Origin: Rossellomorea aquimaris TF-12
GTDB lineage: Bacteria; Bacillota; Bacilli; Bacillales; Bacillaceae_B
DNA length: 64,000 nt
Assembly (NCBI RefSeq): GCF_001648555.1
Contig: NZ_LQXM01000024.1
Coordinates: forward strand, 1 to 64,000
Direction of reading: 5' to 3'
Below, in pieces: positions 1-9,257 of the stretch. A program made the position numbers and the translations under genes. A model generated the notes under the pieces. That model did no database searches. It worked only from the letters and a program-made list of their open reading frames with translations, and was not told where the DNA came from. Positions within the stretch are counted from its first letter, which is position 1, and the number at the start of each line of letters is the position of its first letter.

Positions 1-36
1 GCTTGCTAAGAGGCGACAAGCATAAGGCGACTACCG
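1..36. repeat. Left-edge fragment of the mosaic intergenic repeat family
   Basis: The segment contains CGACAAGCATAAG, which recurs near 29434 inside a longer copy of the GC-rich intergenic repeat described at 29385-29615. The element is probably cut by the window edge. No coding frame is supported here. Confidence 0.35.
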
Positions 37-53
37 AAAAAAAAGCTATAACA

Positions 54-97
54 AAACAAAGCAGACTCAAGTGATCGAGTCTGCTTTGTTTTGTTTA
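54..97. terminator. Bidirectional intrinsic terminator
   Basis: A 16-bp perfect stem (AAAACAAAGCAGACTC paired with its complement) around an 8-base loop is flanked by T-rich tracts on both strands. It lies just past the stop codon of the first YjcZ-type gene, which is read leftwards. Confidence 0.7.
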
Positions 98-106
98 TGT
101 GAATTA

Positions 107-190
107 TTAAACGTATGCTGCTCCAATAATAATTAACAAAATGAATAAAACAACAATTAACGCAAATCCTCCGCCGTAAGCACCAGACAT
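107..190 (-). CDS. YjcZ-family sporulation peptide (27 aa)
   Basis: A 27-residue peptide that starts MSGAYGGGFALIVVL and ends in an Ile/Leu/Val-rich membrane helix followed by GAAYV. This is the layout of the YjcZ/YhcQ-like small sporulation peptides of Bacillus (Gly/Tyr-rich N-terminus, one transmembrane helix). A good ribosome site (AAAGGAGG) lies upstream. It is the last of three tandem paralogues on this strand. The molecular function of the family is not known; expression in the mother cell late in sporulation is expected from relatives, not shown here. Confidence 0.85.
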   Translation of the reverse strand: MSGAYGGGFALIVVLFILLIIIGAAYV

Positions 191-320
191 ATGCGCTTCC
201 TCCTTTCATGTATGGAAAATCATCAGGGTAAGAATGAGCAAAAGGGGCTGCCTTCAATTAGGTGATGCCCCCTCTACATACAGTCTTTATCCGATGAAGC
301 TAAACTTCTTTGAGGCTAGA

Positions 321-407
321 TTATAGCCATGCTGCACCTACAATAATTAAAAGGATAAACAGTACTACGATTAACGCGAAACCTCCGCCGTATGCGTGAC
401 CACCCAT
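321..407 (-). CDS. YjcZ-family sporulation peptide (28 aa)
   Basis: A 28-residue peptide beginning MGGHAYGGGFALIVVLF and ending GAAWL. It is preceded by AAAGGAGG at good spacing. It shares the FALIVVLFILLII core with the copies at 107-190 and 495-581 but differs at the N-terminus (an added GH) and in the terminal residues. Each copy has its own ribosome site, and about 90-130 bp of spacer separates them, so they may be transcribed separately. Confidence 0.85.
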   Translation of the reverse strand: MGGHAYGGGFALIVVLFILLIIVGAAWL

Positions 408-494
408 AACTTTCCACCTCCTTTGAAGCGCTAATTTATCTTATTCAAGTTAGCTGCCAATTGTTTTAGGCTAATGCCATTAATTTAAATTTCT

Positions 495-581
495 TTAGCA
501 AATATATGCTGCACCAACAATGATTAATAAGATGAACAGCACTACGATTAACGCAAAACCAGAATTGTATCCACCACTCAT
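495..581 (-). CDS. YjcZ-family sporulation peptide (28 aa)
   Basis: A 28-residue peptide beginning MSGGYNSGFALIVVLF and ending GAAYIC. AAAGGAGG precedes the ATG. It is the most divergent of the three copies: the GGG motif is replaced by NSG, and it carries a terminal cysteine, which could allow disulfide cross-linking in the spore coat (inference). The single transmembrane helix is otherwise nearly identical to its neighbours. Confidence 0.85.
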   Translation of the reverse strand: MSGGYNSGFALIVVLFILLIIVGAAYIC

Positions 582-771
582 ATTTATTACCTCCTTTTCT
601 CTCTTCGCTTTTATCATATGAAGGAACCTAGGAAATGGGTGTGTAAAACGCCCATATTTCTAAAGAATTGTTTGGAAAATATTTTTTTAAATGGAAAAAG
701 TGTGTTATAGTATGGATTGTAGAATTTTGACCAAGCTATTTTTGAAATATATATTGTAGGAGTGTGTCATC

Positions 772-1701
772 ATGAAAAAATGGATCATTTCAATCTCACT
801 AGCAGCAGGTGTAGCAGGTCTTGCAGGTTGCAGTGACGATGGTGCAGAAAAAAACAGCGATGTTGTAGCAACAACGAAAGCTGGAGATGTAACGAAGGAA
901 GAACTTTATAGTTCTATGAAGCAAAAATTCACCCCTCAAATGGAGCAAGCCCTTCAGGAGCTTGTTTATACTAAAGTACTGCAAGATAAGTACGATGTTT
1001 CAAAAGAAGAAGTCGACAAAAAATTAAATGAAGCCAAGGATCAACTGGGACCTCAATTTGAAATGTTTTTACAACAATATAATCTTGATGAGAAATCCTT
1101 TAAAGAGTATCTAAAGCTTCAACTACTTCAAGAAAAAGCTGCTATCTCAGATGTAAAAGTCACAGAGAAAGAAGTAAAAGACTACTATGAAAAATGGAAG
1201 CCTGACATTCAAGTTCGCCATATTCTTGTAGACGATGAAAAAACGGCAAAAGAAGTAAAACAAAAGCTGGCAGACGGTGCAAAATTCGAAGAACTTGCAA
1301 AAGAGTATTCGAAAGACCCTGGTTCAGCTGAAAATGGTGGAAGTTTAGGATGGGTTGACTATGAAGGACGTCAAAACTTTGTACCTGAATTCTCTAAAGC
1401 ATTAGATACCTTAGAAAAGGGCAAAGTAAGTGAGCCAATTAAAACCGAGTATGGTTTCCACATTATCGAAGTAACAGACAAAAAAGAAAAGAAATCTTTT
1501 GACGAAATGAAAAAAGAAGTAGAAAAGGAACTTAAGCTTTCAAAAGTGGATCCTCAAAAAATCCAAGAAGCGATGAAGCGTGAAATCGAGAAAGCTGATC
1601 TTTCTATCAAAGACAAAGACCTTAAAAAAGCCTTCGACCAAGTTCTTAATCCCCCAGCGGCACCAGAAGGCGGAGAAAAACCGGCTCCAGCGGCTGAATA
1701 A
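772..1701 (+). CDS. prsA: PrsA, lipoprotein peptidyl-prolyl isomerase (secretion foldase)
   Basis: An extracytoplasmic foldase anchored to the outer face of the membrane, which helps exported proteins fold after Sec translocation. The 309-aa product has a lipoprotein signal peptide with lipobox LAGC and lipidated Cys20, an N-terminal chaperone region, a parvulin domain at about residues 146-235 (start QVRHILV, end EYGFHIIEV), and a charged C-terminal tail ending in a Pro/Ala/Glu-rich stretch. Length is close to B. subtilis PrsA (292 aa). Ribosome site TAGGAG lies 10 bases upstream. It is monocistronic, followed directly by a strong terminator and convergent with yhaL, as in B. subtilis. Confidence 0.96.
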   Translation: MKKWIISISLAAGVAGLAGCSDDGAEKNSDVVATTKAGDVTKEELYSSMKQKFTPQMEQALQELVYTKVLQDKYDVSKEEVDKKLNEAKDQLGPQFEMFLQQYNLDEKSFKEYLKLQLLQEKAAISDVKVTEKEVKDYYEKWKPDIQVRHILVDDEKTAKEVKQKLADGAKFEELAKEYSKDPGSAENGGSLGWVDYEGRQNFVPEFSKALDTLEKGKVSEPIKTEYGFHIIEVTDKKEKKSFDEMKKEVEKELKLSKVDPQKIQEAMKREIEKADLSIKDKDLKKAFDQVLNPPAAPEGGEKPAPAAE

Positions 1702-1710
1702 CGAATAAAC

Positions 1711-1744
1711 AAAAAGACTGACCCTAAACAGGTCAGTCTTTTTT
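1711..1744 (+). terminator. Terminator of prsA
   Basis: A 13-bp stem (AAAAAGACTGACC with its complement) with a short loop and a T6 tract ends the prsA transcript. The A-run on the other flank would let it work for yhaL as well. Confidence 0.85.
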
Positions 1745-1760
1745 CGATTATATAGTAAGC

Positions 1761-1940
1761 TTAAGAAGTAAATTGACGTCTTTTCTCTTTCTCCTCTTCC
1801 ATCCTGTGAATATAAACCTCTCCTTCTTTCTCAATCCATTCATCTTCAATATGTTTTTCTTCCTTAGCTGCTTTGATTGTCATAAAGGCACTTACAAAAA
1901 TCCCGACTACAACCAGATACATCCAAATAGGTAACGTCAT
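1761..1940 (-). CDS. yhaL: YhaL-family sporulation protein (59 aa)
   Basis: A 59-aa protein starting MTLPIWMYLVVVGIFVS: one N-terminal membrane helix, then a highly charged Lys/Glu-rich tail of about 35 residues. This is the size and layout of YhaL, a sigma-E-regulated sporulation protein of unknown function, and B. subtilis yhaL also adjoins prsA. An AAGGAGATGAAGTAA ribosome site precedes the ATG. Predicted location is a membrane with the tail in the cytoplasm (inference). Confidence 0.85.
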   Translation of the reverse strand: MTLPIWMYLVVVGIFVSAFMTIKAAKEEKHIEDEWIEKEGEVYIHRMEEEKEKRRQFTS

Positions 1941-2020
1941 TTACTTCATCTCCTTATAGGTTTGTCCCTTTATTAAGACTATATGAAGGAAATGGATAAA
2001 ACATTACGTTGATTTAGTTC

Positions 2021-2161
2021 TTAGAAAATTTTTTTAAAGAGAAGTACTATTCCCGCTACTAGTAGGACGACAGAAATAGGAAGTGTGATTAGGTCGTTTA
2101 TGGGTGTTAGTAATCCTGTTAGAAATAGAAGAATACTTATAATTAATAGAATAATAGGCAC
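2021..2161 (-). CDS. Small two-helix membrane protein (46 aa)
   Basis: A 46-residue ORF with a GTG start preceded by AAAAAGGAG at ideal spacing. It encodes two hydrophobic helices (about residues 2-18 and 25-42) separated by TPINDLI and ending in KKIF. I do not recognise the family. The good ribosome site, the hydrophobic hairpin design and its position 80 bp upstream of yhaL on the same strand support a real small gene, possibly co-transcribed with yhaL. Confidence 0.6.
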   Translation of the reverse strand: MPIILLIISILLFLTGLLTPINDLITLPISVVLLVAGIVLLFKKIF

Positions 2162-2217
2162 GCAAGTAGCTCCTTTTTATGTATTTAATAATAATAAGGT
2201 GGATGTGATGGAAGAAT

Positions 2218-2340
2218 CGAGCCGAAATAGAGTGGAATCTTACCGTTTCGAATTAAAATCTTGCCAATACCTAAAATAATCTTGCCATTTTTGTATGAAA
2301 TCTTGCCAATTCTTCATAGAATCTAGCCATTTTACAAATT
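2218..2340. repeat. 21-bp phased intergenic array 1 (AATCTTGCCA units)
   Basis: Six degenerate copies of AATCTTGCCA occur with the C of ATC at 2218, 2239, 2260, 2281, 2302 and 2323, an exact 21-bp period. The first two copies are degenerate (ATCGAGCC, ATCTTACC) and the last reads ATCTAGCCA. The array abuts the terminator of yhaM on its right. No coding frame runs convincingly through it. Confidence 0.8.
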
Positions 2341-2353
2341 ATAACATATCAAC

Positions 2354-2396
2354 TAAAAAAAACGAGCATAAAATCATTCTGATTTCATGCCCGTTT
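2354..2396 (-). terminator. Terminator of yhaM
   Basis: An imperfect stem (AACGGGCATGAAATCA paired to TGATTTTATGCTCGTT) followed by T8 on the minus strand, immediately after the yhaM stop codon. Confidence 0.85.
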
Positions 2397-2401
2397 CCAC
2401 C

Positions 2402-3346
2402 TTACTTATGAAAAGTTGGTTTATAAAATGAACGGTTATCAAGTGCAAATACACGTTCAGTGTACTCTCCAGGCTTCACTCGTTCCAATGCCCTGTCTAG
2501 CATATTCATCTTGGCATCAACATTATCAATATAATGTAGAATTTCTGCTTCTCTAATAAGAGGAGGCTTTGGACTCCCCCATTCTGCTTTTCCATGATGA
2601 CTTAATACTAAGTGTTGAAGGATCATTACTTCCTCCCCTTCAATGCCTAGTTCTTCAGCAGCTTTGCCTATTTCATTTACCATAATAGATATATGTCCAA
2701 TCAGATTACCTTCTACAGTGTAGGAGGTAGACGTGGGACCTGAAAGCTCAATTACTTTTCCTAAATCGTGAAGGATAACACCTGCATACAATAAATCGGA
2801 GTCTAATGACGGATATAAGGCGGATATCGCTTTTGATAGGTCTAACATTGATACAACGTGGTATGCAAGCCCTGATACGAATTCATGGTGATTCTTAGTA
2901 GCAGCAGGATACTCTAAAAATGGCTGTTGATATTTTTTCACCAAATGTCTCGTAACACGTTGGATGTTTGGATTTCTCATTTCAAAAATGTATTGAGTGA
3001 TCTTACTCATCATTTCTTCAACACTTACTGGCGCTGTCTCTAAGAAATCCGCAATGGTAAAACCGCCTTCTCCCTCAGTAGCCGGGCGAATTTGCTTAAT
3101 CTTAAGCTGACTCTTCCCACGATAGCTATGAATGTCACCGACCACTTTTACGATGGTCTCAGGCTGAAAAGCCTTTTCATCCTTTTCATTAGCATCCCAA
3201 AGCTTTGCTTCCATATCTCCACTTTTATCTTGTAAGATAATCGTCAAAAACGGTTTTCCCGTATTCGTCGTTCCTTTTGTCATTTGCTTAATCAATAAAT
3301 ATAAATCCACTGTTTCCCCTACATTAAAGTGTGTAATACCAGACAT
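2402..3346 (-). CDS. yhaM: 3'-5' exoribonuclease YhaM
   Basis: A 314-aa cytoplasmic nuclease that trims single-stranded RNA (and DNA) from the 3' end and needs Mn2+ in relatives. It has an N-terminal OB-fold at about residues 12-90 for nucleic-acid binding, and a C-terminal HD domain ([12 protein letters not shown] at about 152, metal-binding HD at 193-194 in LHDLGK, later HLVLSHHG). Length equals B. subtilis YhaM (314 aa). A GGAGGAGTCTAG ribosome site precedes the ATG. It is followed by its own terminator and appears to be transcribed alone. Confidence 0.95.
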   Translation of the reverse strand: MSGITHFNVGETVDLYLLIKQMTKGTTNTGKPFLTIILQDKSGDMEAKLWDANEKDEKAFQPETIVKVVGDIHSYRGKSQLKIKQIRPATEGEGGFTIADFLETAPVSVEEMMSKITQYIFEMRNPNIQRVTRHLVKKYQQPFLEYPAATKNHHEFVSGLAYHVVSMLDLSKAISALYPSLDSDLLYAGVILHDLGKVIELSGPTSTSYTVEGNLIGHISIMVNEIGKAAEELGIEGEEVMILQHLVLSHHGKAEWGSPKPPLIREAEILHYIDNVDAKMNMLDRALERVKPGEYTERVFALDNRSFYKPTFHK

Positions 3347-3463
3347 CTAGACTCCTCCGTCCATAATAGATTTGTAATAGTAGTATACCATATTTTTAGC
3401 CTGTACTAAGGTTTGAGCTATATGGAGCCATGAAGGCGAGCTCTCTTCTCTTCCAAACAAATA

Positions 3464-3495
3464 CCGCCCCCTAATTTTAAAAGGGGCGGCTTTTT
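3464..3495. terminator. GC-rich hairpin terminator
   Basis: A CCGCCCC/GGGGCGG stem with an AT-rich loop. The best T-tract (TTTTT) is on the plus strand, with a weaker T-rich flank on the minus strand downstream of the MFS gene. Confidence 0.6.
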
Positions 3496-3503
3496 GATCC
3501 TAT

Positions 3504-4709
3504 TTAGTTCACGAGTGCTTTTTTCTGTTTTTTATTGATCCAAACCTTTGTAGCTACTAAGCCCACAAGCATGATGAAGGCTCCAAAGTAATAAGGAATA
3601 TGTATATTCCATTCAAACAGTGTTCCTGCGAGAATTGGCCCTGCTACGTTACCTAAGCTAAGAAATGAGTTGTTCAGTCCCATTACCGTTCCTTGTCTTT
3701 CTCCAGCTAATTTTGAAATAAGTGAGTTCAAGGAAGGTCTCAGCATTGAATTACCTATAAAAAATACGGCTGTTGTGATGAGGACACCTATAAAATTGGT
3801 TGCAAAGGTCATGATTACAAATCCAAAGGCGCTAATAAGAAGTGAGCCTGTCACTACTTTTTCTTCACCAAAAAGCTTAGTCGCTTTTCCAACTCCCACC
3901 CCTTGGACTACGGTTCCAATAATTCCTATGATCAAGATGATAATTCCCACATCTTGAGGGCCATATCCATATCTTTCAAGAGCGTAATAGCTGAAAATCG
4001 CCTGAAAATTTGCCAGGCCAAAGCTCATAATAAAAACAAGTATTAACAGAAATCCTACTGGGCTCATGATGGCATTCTTCATGACAACAAAACGATTTTC
4101 TCTCTTTTCATTTGGATCGAAGGTTCTTTTTTCCTTTGGATAAGACTCAGGTAAAATAATAACAGATACAACGGCCGCAATGGATGCGGCAATCCCGGCG
4201 AAAATGAAAGGGTAGGAAAGGTTTATTTCTGCCAACCATCCACCAATACCAGGTCCGATTACAATCCCCAGACCCATGGCTGCACCCAGGATCCCCATCC
4301 CTTGTCCACGGTTATCTTCGTCTGTCACATCTGAAACGTACGCCATTGCAGTAGGCATTAAAGCCGAGCCAAAAATACCGGCCAATATCCTGGACAGGAA
4401 TAACATCCATAAACCTACGGCAAAGGCAAAAATGAATTCAGCAACAGCAAAACCCAATAGGCCAATAGTAATTAAGGGCTTTCGTCCAATTCGATCTGAA
4501 AGCCTTCCCCAGATAGGAGCAAATAAAAATTGCATAAAGGCAAATACTGCCACCAGTGCTCCAAGTGTTTGAGCATTTGCATTAAATTTTTCCACATAGA
4601 AAGGGAGAATTGGAATAACTAAACCGATTCCAACCATTACAATAAATAAATTAAAGCTAAGTAACGCTAGTGGACCCCTATTTCGTTTCCACCCTTTTGT
4701 TTTAGTCAT
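3504..4709 (-). CDS. MFS multidrug-type efflux transporter (DHA1 family)
   Basis: A 12-helix drug:H+ antiporter of the NorA/Bmr/Blt type, 401 aa from the chosen start. Diagnostic signatures are the motif-A loop GRLSDRIGRKP between helices 2 and 3 and the antiporter motif-C helix with GxxxGPGIGG (GIVIGPGIGGWLAE). The ATG at 4709 is preferred over the frame's upstream codon because AGAAGGAAACAAAGT sits at correct spacing before it and the skipped residues are hydrophilic and unlike family N-termini. Substrate cannot be deduced. It stands alone between yhaN and yhaM, where B. subtilis has no such gene at the same spot as far as I recall. Confidence 0.85.
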   Translation of the reverse strand: MTKTKGWKRNRGPLALLSFNLFIVMVGIGLVIPILPFYVEKFNANAQTLGALVAVFAFMQFLFAPIWGRLSDRIGRKPLITIGLLGFAVAEFIFAFAVGLWMLFLSRILAGIFGSALMPTAMAYVSDVTDEDNRGQGMGILGAAMGLGIVIGPGIGGWLAEINLSYPFIFAGIAASIAAVVSVIILPESYPKEKRTFDPNEKRENRFVVMKNAIMSPVGFLLILVFIMSFGLANFQAIFSYYALERYGYGPQDVGIIILIIGIIGTVVQGVGVGKATKLFGEEKVVTGSLLISAFGFVIMTFATNFIGVLITTAVFFIGNSMLRPSLNSLISKLAGERQGTVMGLNNSFLSLGNVAGPILAGTLFEWNIHIPYYFGAFIMLVGLVATKVWINKKQKKALVN

Positions 4710-4864
4710 ACTTTGTTTCCTTCTTTCTATTGCACTTATCCTATTCATGTGATCAATGGTGTACACGATGAGACGGAATCTTGATCAATATAAGTTACTA
4801 GTCCTTGTAGTATTGTAACGAATCGAAGACGTTATTGCTAATGTTAATATTAAAAAGGACCTAT

Positions 4865-7837
4865 TTAAATAATCGATTTTTCTTCTCTTTCTAATACAAT
4901 CCTTTGATTATCACTAAATTTGTTCATAATATGCTCATGACAAGTAAAAAACAAAATCTGATAATCTTCACCCATTTTTTTCAAGAGTTTCAAAAAAGCA
5001 TCTGTTCTCTCTTGGTCAAAGTTTACTGCTCCATCATCAATTAGTAAAGGAAGCTGATACGTTTTGCGTAACGACTGAATCAATGCAAATCGAATAGAAA
5101 TGTAAAGCTGTTCTTTCGTCCCCTGACTAAGTTCAACAGCTTGAAAACGAGAAAGATCTTTTCTTTGAACCTCAATCATCTCGTCATCTGATAAAAAAAT
5201 TCTGTGATAAAGACCTTGAGTTAAAACCTTGAAATGCTCCTCTGCCAGTTCCATTACTTTCGGCATCTTCGTTGTATGATAGTGTTCCATTGTACGAAGC
5301 ATGCTTGTTTGAGCAAGAGTATAGACAGACCAGTCATGTGTTAAATCCTCTAGTTCGGCTTTCTTAGCTTCAAATTGTTGAAGGATAGCAGAATAATTGT
5401 TTCCATCCTCTAAAACTTTAATTTCATAGCTAACGGAAGCCAGCTTTTTTTGTTCATTAGCAAGCTGAATAGTAATCTTTTGCAAATGATCAGAAACTAT
5501 TGTTAATTCCTTTTCAATATTTCCTTTTTCTTTATAAGTAGAAAAGAGGGTTAGCATTCCCTGATTAACTCCCGTCTTCATTCCTTCGTACTTTGTTAAC
5601 AGAGCATTTCTCTCTTCCACCCATAGAGCTTTTTGACGAAATTCAGCTTCATTCTCACACTGTGCAATTTTATATAAAGAGAAATATTCTTCATTTATCT
5701 TTTTCAATTGGATAGTGGCTTGATCGATTTCTAAGGTCAAAGGCTTTAAGTCTGATAGCATTTGAGTACAATTCAGCTGCTTCTTCTCAAGATCCAGAAG
5801 TATATTTTTCAGTTGAATAAAAGCTTCATCTACTGTGTGAAAAGGGAGTGAGTGCTTCTGAAGAAAGGATTTACACTCATTCGTATATTGAGTCATTTTC
5901 TTCTGTATGAACAGTGTGTCTTCGTGTATACTTTTACTCTTTTCATGTAAATCGATAATCTCTTTGATTTTATTAAATCCATCACGCAACCATTTCCAAT
6001 GAAACTCAGAAGGTAAATAGAGTTCTTTTTTTATTTCTTCTATCTGCTGATTTTCAAGTTGTATTTTCTTCTGTATCTCTTCATTTTGTTGGAGAAGTCT
6101 TTCTAGTTTTTCTTGCTGTTCTTCAAGACCAAGGATTCGCTGCTTCCATTCTTGTCGGAGCTCCATTTGGGATTTTAAGGTTTGATGAAGTTTGTCCACT
6201 TCGTAATTGCTTTCGTTTGTCCTTCCTGAACCCTTTAATTCTTGTGCTTTCTCTCTTAATTTTTGTAAACTCTCAAATTCCGTTTTCACACTCATTCTAG
6301 CTTGAAACGTAATAAATACAACGGCAAACAAGATAACAACACTCAAAATTGTCACCATTACATTATCTGTTAAAAGGGACCATATACTTCCCATTAGTAG
6401 TAATAGAAAAATCACTCCTGTAAAAATGAGTTGCTGTGAAAATGATTTCTTTTTTCTAGTATAGTTTTGTTCTACTTCCCCTACCTGGGTTTCCACCCAT
6501 TTTACTTGTTCCAGTGAGACTTGATTAGCTGACTGATCTTTCACTGATTTTTGTAAAGCCTGGTATTCATCTTCTATCAATAATCGGGTTTCAATGCTTT
6601 CACATTTTTCTTCGGTTCTTTGAATTTCTTCTCTAACTGAATGTATATTGCTCGTCATATTTTCCCGCTCATATTTTAGCTTGGATTTCTTTTCTATCGT
6701 TTGTTGAATTCGTTCAAACATCATTAAGCTAGTATTAAAAGCTGGAAGATCTTCTACCTCAACTTGTAAATTAAGCTCTCTCACTGTTTCATTGATTTTC
6801 GTTCGTATGGTTTTCGACTCTCTACTTAACTCACTTTCTTCATCCTTCCACTTCATGTACAAGGGTTGTTGAGAAAGTAAGTTTTCTATAAGTGGAGTGC
6901 CTTCCAATAGAATGGGGTCGACACTTTCATTTTCCAGCTTTTCTTTAAGACTCTTTTGTTTAGATAAAAGGGTTTCTAAATAGGCTGATACTTGCCTTTC
7001 TTCGGTTTTCAACTCATTAAATCGCTCTAATCCTTTAGCTGGAAAGTCCATTTCTGAAGTTTCGGCTAATTGCTCCGTTATTCTATTGTACTCTTGCAAT
7101 GTACCCCAATGTTCTAGTGCTGATTGCAATCCATTTTTTTCTTGTATTTTTTCTTCTTTTTCAGTTTCCAATGAAACGATAAGGCTTTCTAATGAATTCT
7201 GTTCCTTCAGTAAAGGAATATATTGCTCGTTTTTCCCTTTCGCTTCTTTCACTTGCTTCTCCAATGATTTTAGTTCATTTAAGGCTTGATTAATGAATGG
7301 CTTTCTACCGGATTTCTTAAAAAGGCGTTCTCTCTCTTTTTGCCAGTGCTGTTCCAGTTGAAGAAGGAGGTCCGTCCCTGTAGATCCAGCGCTAAATAGG
7401 TAGCGATTTAGTTCTTCTTTTTTGAGGCGGTGGATGTTTTGTAAGCCTTCCAGATTGAAGGAGAAGATGTTTTGGTAGGTTGTCTTATCCATTCTGCCTA
7501 CTAATTCTTGAAGTGTTTCTTCTCCTTCTATTCTACCATCTTCGAATGAAACGGTAACATCTCCACTTGCTTTCCCCTTGATCCTTTCGATGGTTACCAT
7601 TCCATGGCCCACCACTTCACAAATCATTTTGCCTCCATATTCTGAGGAGGTTTTCGGTTCAAGACGAAGTTGAGATTGTTGCTTTGTTGGAAATCCAAAA
7701 AGGATACTGTGTATAAAAGACATTATTGTTGATTTACCTGCTTCATTTTCTCCATAAATTAATTGTACGTTCTCAAGATTAAACCGTTTGTTTTCGATTT
7801 TGCCATATCCATATATATGAAGCTCTACTAATCTCAT
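4865..7837 (-). CDS. yhaN: YhaN, large SbcC-like coiled-coil ATPase
   Basis: About 990 aa. An N-terminal P-loop (GENEAGKST around residue 32) and C-terminal signature and Walker B segments (ELSQGTKEQLY, then LLIDDGAVNFD) form an SMC/Rad50-like ABC ATPase head split by long coiled coils. Unusually for this fold, two predicted membrane helices lie in the middle (about residues 475-525), so the protein is probably membrane-tethered. It pairs with the YhaO nuclease 23 bp upstream in the same operon, the arrangement of SbcC/SbcD. A DNA repair or end-processing role is inferred. Start: the ATG at 7837 has GAGGTG six bases upstream; a GTG three codons earlier is an alternative. Confidence 0.9.
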   Translation of the reverse strand: MRLVELHIYGYGKIENKRFNLENVQLIYGENEAGKSTIMSFIHSILFGFPTKQQSQLRLEPKTSSEYGGKMICEVVGHGMVTIERIKGKASGDVTVSFEDGRIEGEETLQELVGRMDKTTYQNIFSFNLEGLQNIHRLKKEELNRYLFSAGSTGTDLLLQLEQHWQKERERLFKKSGRKPFINQALNELKSLEKQVKEAKGKNEQYIPLLKEQNSLESLIVSLETEKEEKIQEKNGLQSALEHWGTLQEYNRITEQLAETSEMDFPAKGLERFNELKTEERQVSAYLETLLSKQKSLKEKLENESVDPILLEGTPLIENLLSQQPLYMKWKDEESELSRESKTIRTKINETVRELNLQVEVEDLPAFNTSLMMFERIQQTIEKKSKLKYERENMTSNIHSVREEIQRTEEKCESIETRLLIEDEYQALQKSVKDQSANQVSLEQVKWVETQVGEVEQNYTRKKKSFSQQLIFTGVIFLLLLMGSIWSLLTDNVMVTILSVVILFAVVFITFQARMSVKTEFESLQKLREKAQELKGSGRTNESNYEVDKLHQTLKSQMELRQEWKQRILGLEEQQEKLERLLQQNEEIQKKIQLENQQIEEIKKELYLPSEFHWKWLRDGFNKIKEIIDLHEKSKSIHEDTLFIQKKMTQYTNECKSFLQKHSLPFHTVDEAFIQLKNILLDLEKKQLNCTQMLSDLKPLTLEIDQATIQLKKINEEYFSLYKIAQCENEAEFRQKALWVEERNALLTKYEGMKTGVNQGMLTLFSTYKEKGNIEKELTIVSDHLQKITIQLANEQKKLASVSYEIKVLEDGNNYSAILQQFEAKKAELEDLTHDWSVYTLAQTSMLRTMEHYHTTKMPKVMELAEEHFKVLTQGLYHRIFLSDDEMIEVQRKDLSRFQAVELSQGTKEQLYISIRFALIQSLRKTYQLPLLIDDGAVNFDQERTDAFLKLLKKMGEDYQILFFTCHEHIMNKFSDNQRIVLEREEKSII
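7368..7379 (+). repeat. AGGTCCGTCCCT 12-mer within yhaN
   Basis: An exact copy of the recurrent 12-mer, read here within the yhaN coding sequence, where it encodes part of a GTDLL peptide. See the finding on this motif. Confidence 0.7.
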
Positions 7838-7860
7838 TTCTGTCACCTCATTCCTACTGG

Positions 7861-9078
7861 TTAATTATTCATTGGGTTAAAGAAAAGTTCTCTCGCATCT
7901 TGTATCATACGCTGTTTTTTCTCTTTATTTAACGGCTGTAAGAATCGATATACGGAAGGATGCTCGTACAATTCAGAAAACGCTTCGTCCCATTCTTCTT
8001 CCTTCAACCCATCCAAAGTTCTCATAATATCGTTTTTAAAAGGATCCTTCTCATCCAGCCAATAATGTTGAGTGCGACTCCAGCGTAATGAATAGATCCA
8101 CTTCAAAGTTTCCTGATGTTCAACATCTGATTGCAGCGCTTCTAAAAGATCTCCATTGTCGATGAGACCGATGATGTTTTTCGGTAATGATTCATAATCC
8201 GTTAGAATCACTTCTACTAATTGATCCTCATTATCTTCAAGGTCATCCAGTTTTAATAATATCCTTTGATAAATTTCACCAAATCGCTGAACCCCCTCTA
8301 AGGATACTTTTATTGAATCCCAAATAATATCCTGAGTAGGTACGAATGCGACTTCTGTATGATGCCCTTCCATTTCTACCTCATAGCAACCCTTCACACC
8401 TGTTTCTTTTCGATGTCTCCCCTGAATGTTGCCAGGATACACAATATAGGGATCTACATGTAATACCTGTCGCTCATGTATATGTCCGAGAGCCCAATAA
8501 TGATAATTTTTTTCTAATAGTTCTTTTTTTGAAAAAGGAGCGTAGGTTTCATGTGAAGAATTCACACTTGCCTCACTTCCATGAAGCAGTCCAATTGTAT
8601 AATATTCTTCACTGCGTTTTGGGAATTCTTCTATTCTTCTTTCTTTTATATGTCGTGCTCCATAGCTAAAACCAACTAAGTCAACGTTTACACCCTTCTT
8701 AGTTATAAAAGATTTTACTTCAGTTTGACTCGTAAATATATGTACATTATCCGGCATTTCTATATCCAGCCTGAATCCTCCTAAATGATCGTGGTTTCCA
8801 TGAATCACATAAACAGGAATTCCATGATCATGCAAAAGACTAAACTGCCTTCTGATCTTTGCTTGAGCACGGATGCTTCGATCTTCTTCATCAAAAAGGT
8901 CTCCGCTAATGATAAGAAAATCAATGTCTCTCAAAATAGCTTTTTCAATTAAATTTTCAAAAGAAGCAAATGTACTTTGTTGAATTCGCTCATAAAGATT
9001 CTTTGGTAATTGCTTAAGTCCTACAAACGGACTGTCTAAATGTAAATCAGCTGCGTGAAAAAAGCGGACTTTTTCCAT
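7861..9078 (-). CDS. yhaO: YhaO, SbcD-like metallophosphoesterase (DNA exonuclease)
   Basis: A 405-aa calcineurin-type phosphoesterase. Metal-binding motifs appear in order: ADLHLDSP near the N-terminus, SGDLFDEED, GNHDH and GHIHERQ. The length and C-terminal capping region match YhaO of Bacillus. It is expected to act with the downstream ATPase YhaN as a Mre11/Rad50-like nuclease complex. The ATG at 9078 is chosen because AGGAGGCATCCAT precedes it; an earlier GTG in frame would include the ribosome site in the protein. The operon reads yhaO then yhaN. Confidence 0.92.
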   Translation of the reverse strand: MEKVRFFHAADLHLDSPFVGLKQLPKNLYERIQQSTFASFENLIEKAILRDIDFLIISGDLFDEEDRSIRAQAKIRRQFSLLHDHGIPVYVIHGNHDHLGGFRLDIEMPDNVHIFTSQTEVKSFITKKGVNVDLVGFSYGARHIKERRIEEFPKRSEEYYTIGLLHGSEASVNSSHETYAPFSKKELLEKNYHYWALGHIHERQVLHVDPYIVYPGNIQGRHRKETGVKGCYEVEMEGHHTEVAFVPTQDIIWDSIKVSLEGVQRFGEIYQRILLKLDDLEDNEDQLVEVILTDYESLPKNIIGLIDNGDLLEALQSDVEHQETLKWIYSLRWSRTQHYWLDEKDPFKNDIMRTLDGLKEEEWDEAFSELYEHPSVYRFLQPLNKEKKQRMIQDARELFFNPMNN

Positions 9079-9218
9079 ATGGATGCCTCCTGACACTACG
9101 AATATACGTTCTTATATCCTCTTATTATATCCTAAAATCTTAGGCTATTTCATTAATTAGGTAAACTTTGCTTATGATTAAGAGAAAAAACAAAGAATTC
9201 AACAGGATAAATTAAAAT

Positions 9219-9253
9219 AAAAAAGTTGCCTCGATAAACAGAGACAACTTTTT
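9219..9253 (-). terminator. Terminator of the yhaQ-yhaP operon
   Basis: An AAAGTTGTCTC/GAGGCAACTTT stem followed by a T-run on the minus strand, directly after the permease stop codon. Confidence 0.8.
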
Positions 9254-9257
9254 CTCA

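Noticed and set aside
2085..2279. 64-codon plus-strand ORF
   Set aside because: It spans the opposite strand of a better small membrane-protein gene and then runs into the 21-bp array; no ribosome site.
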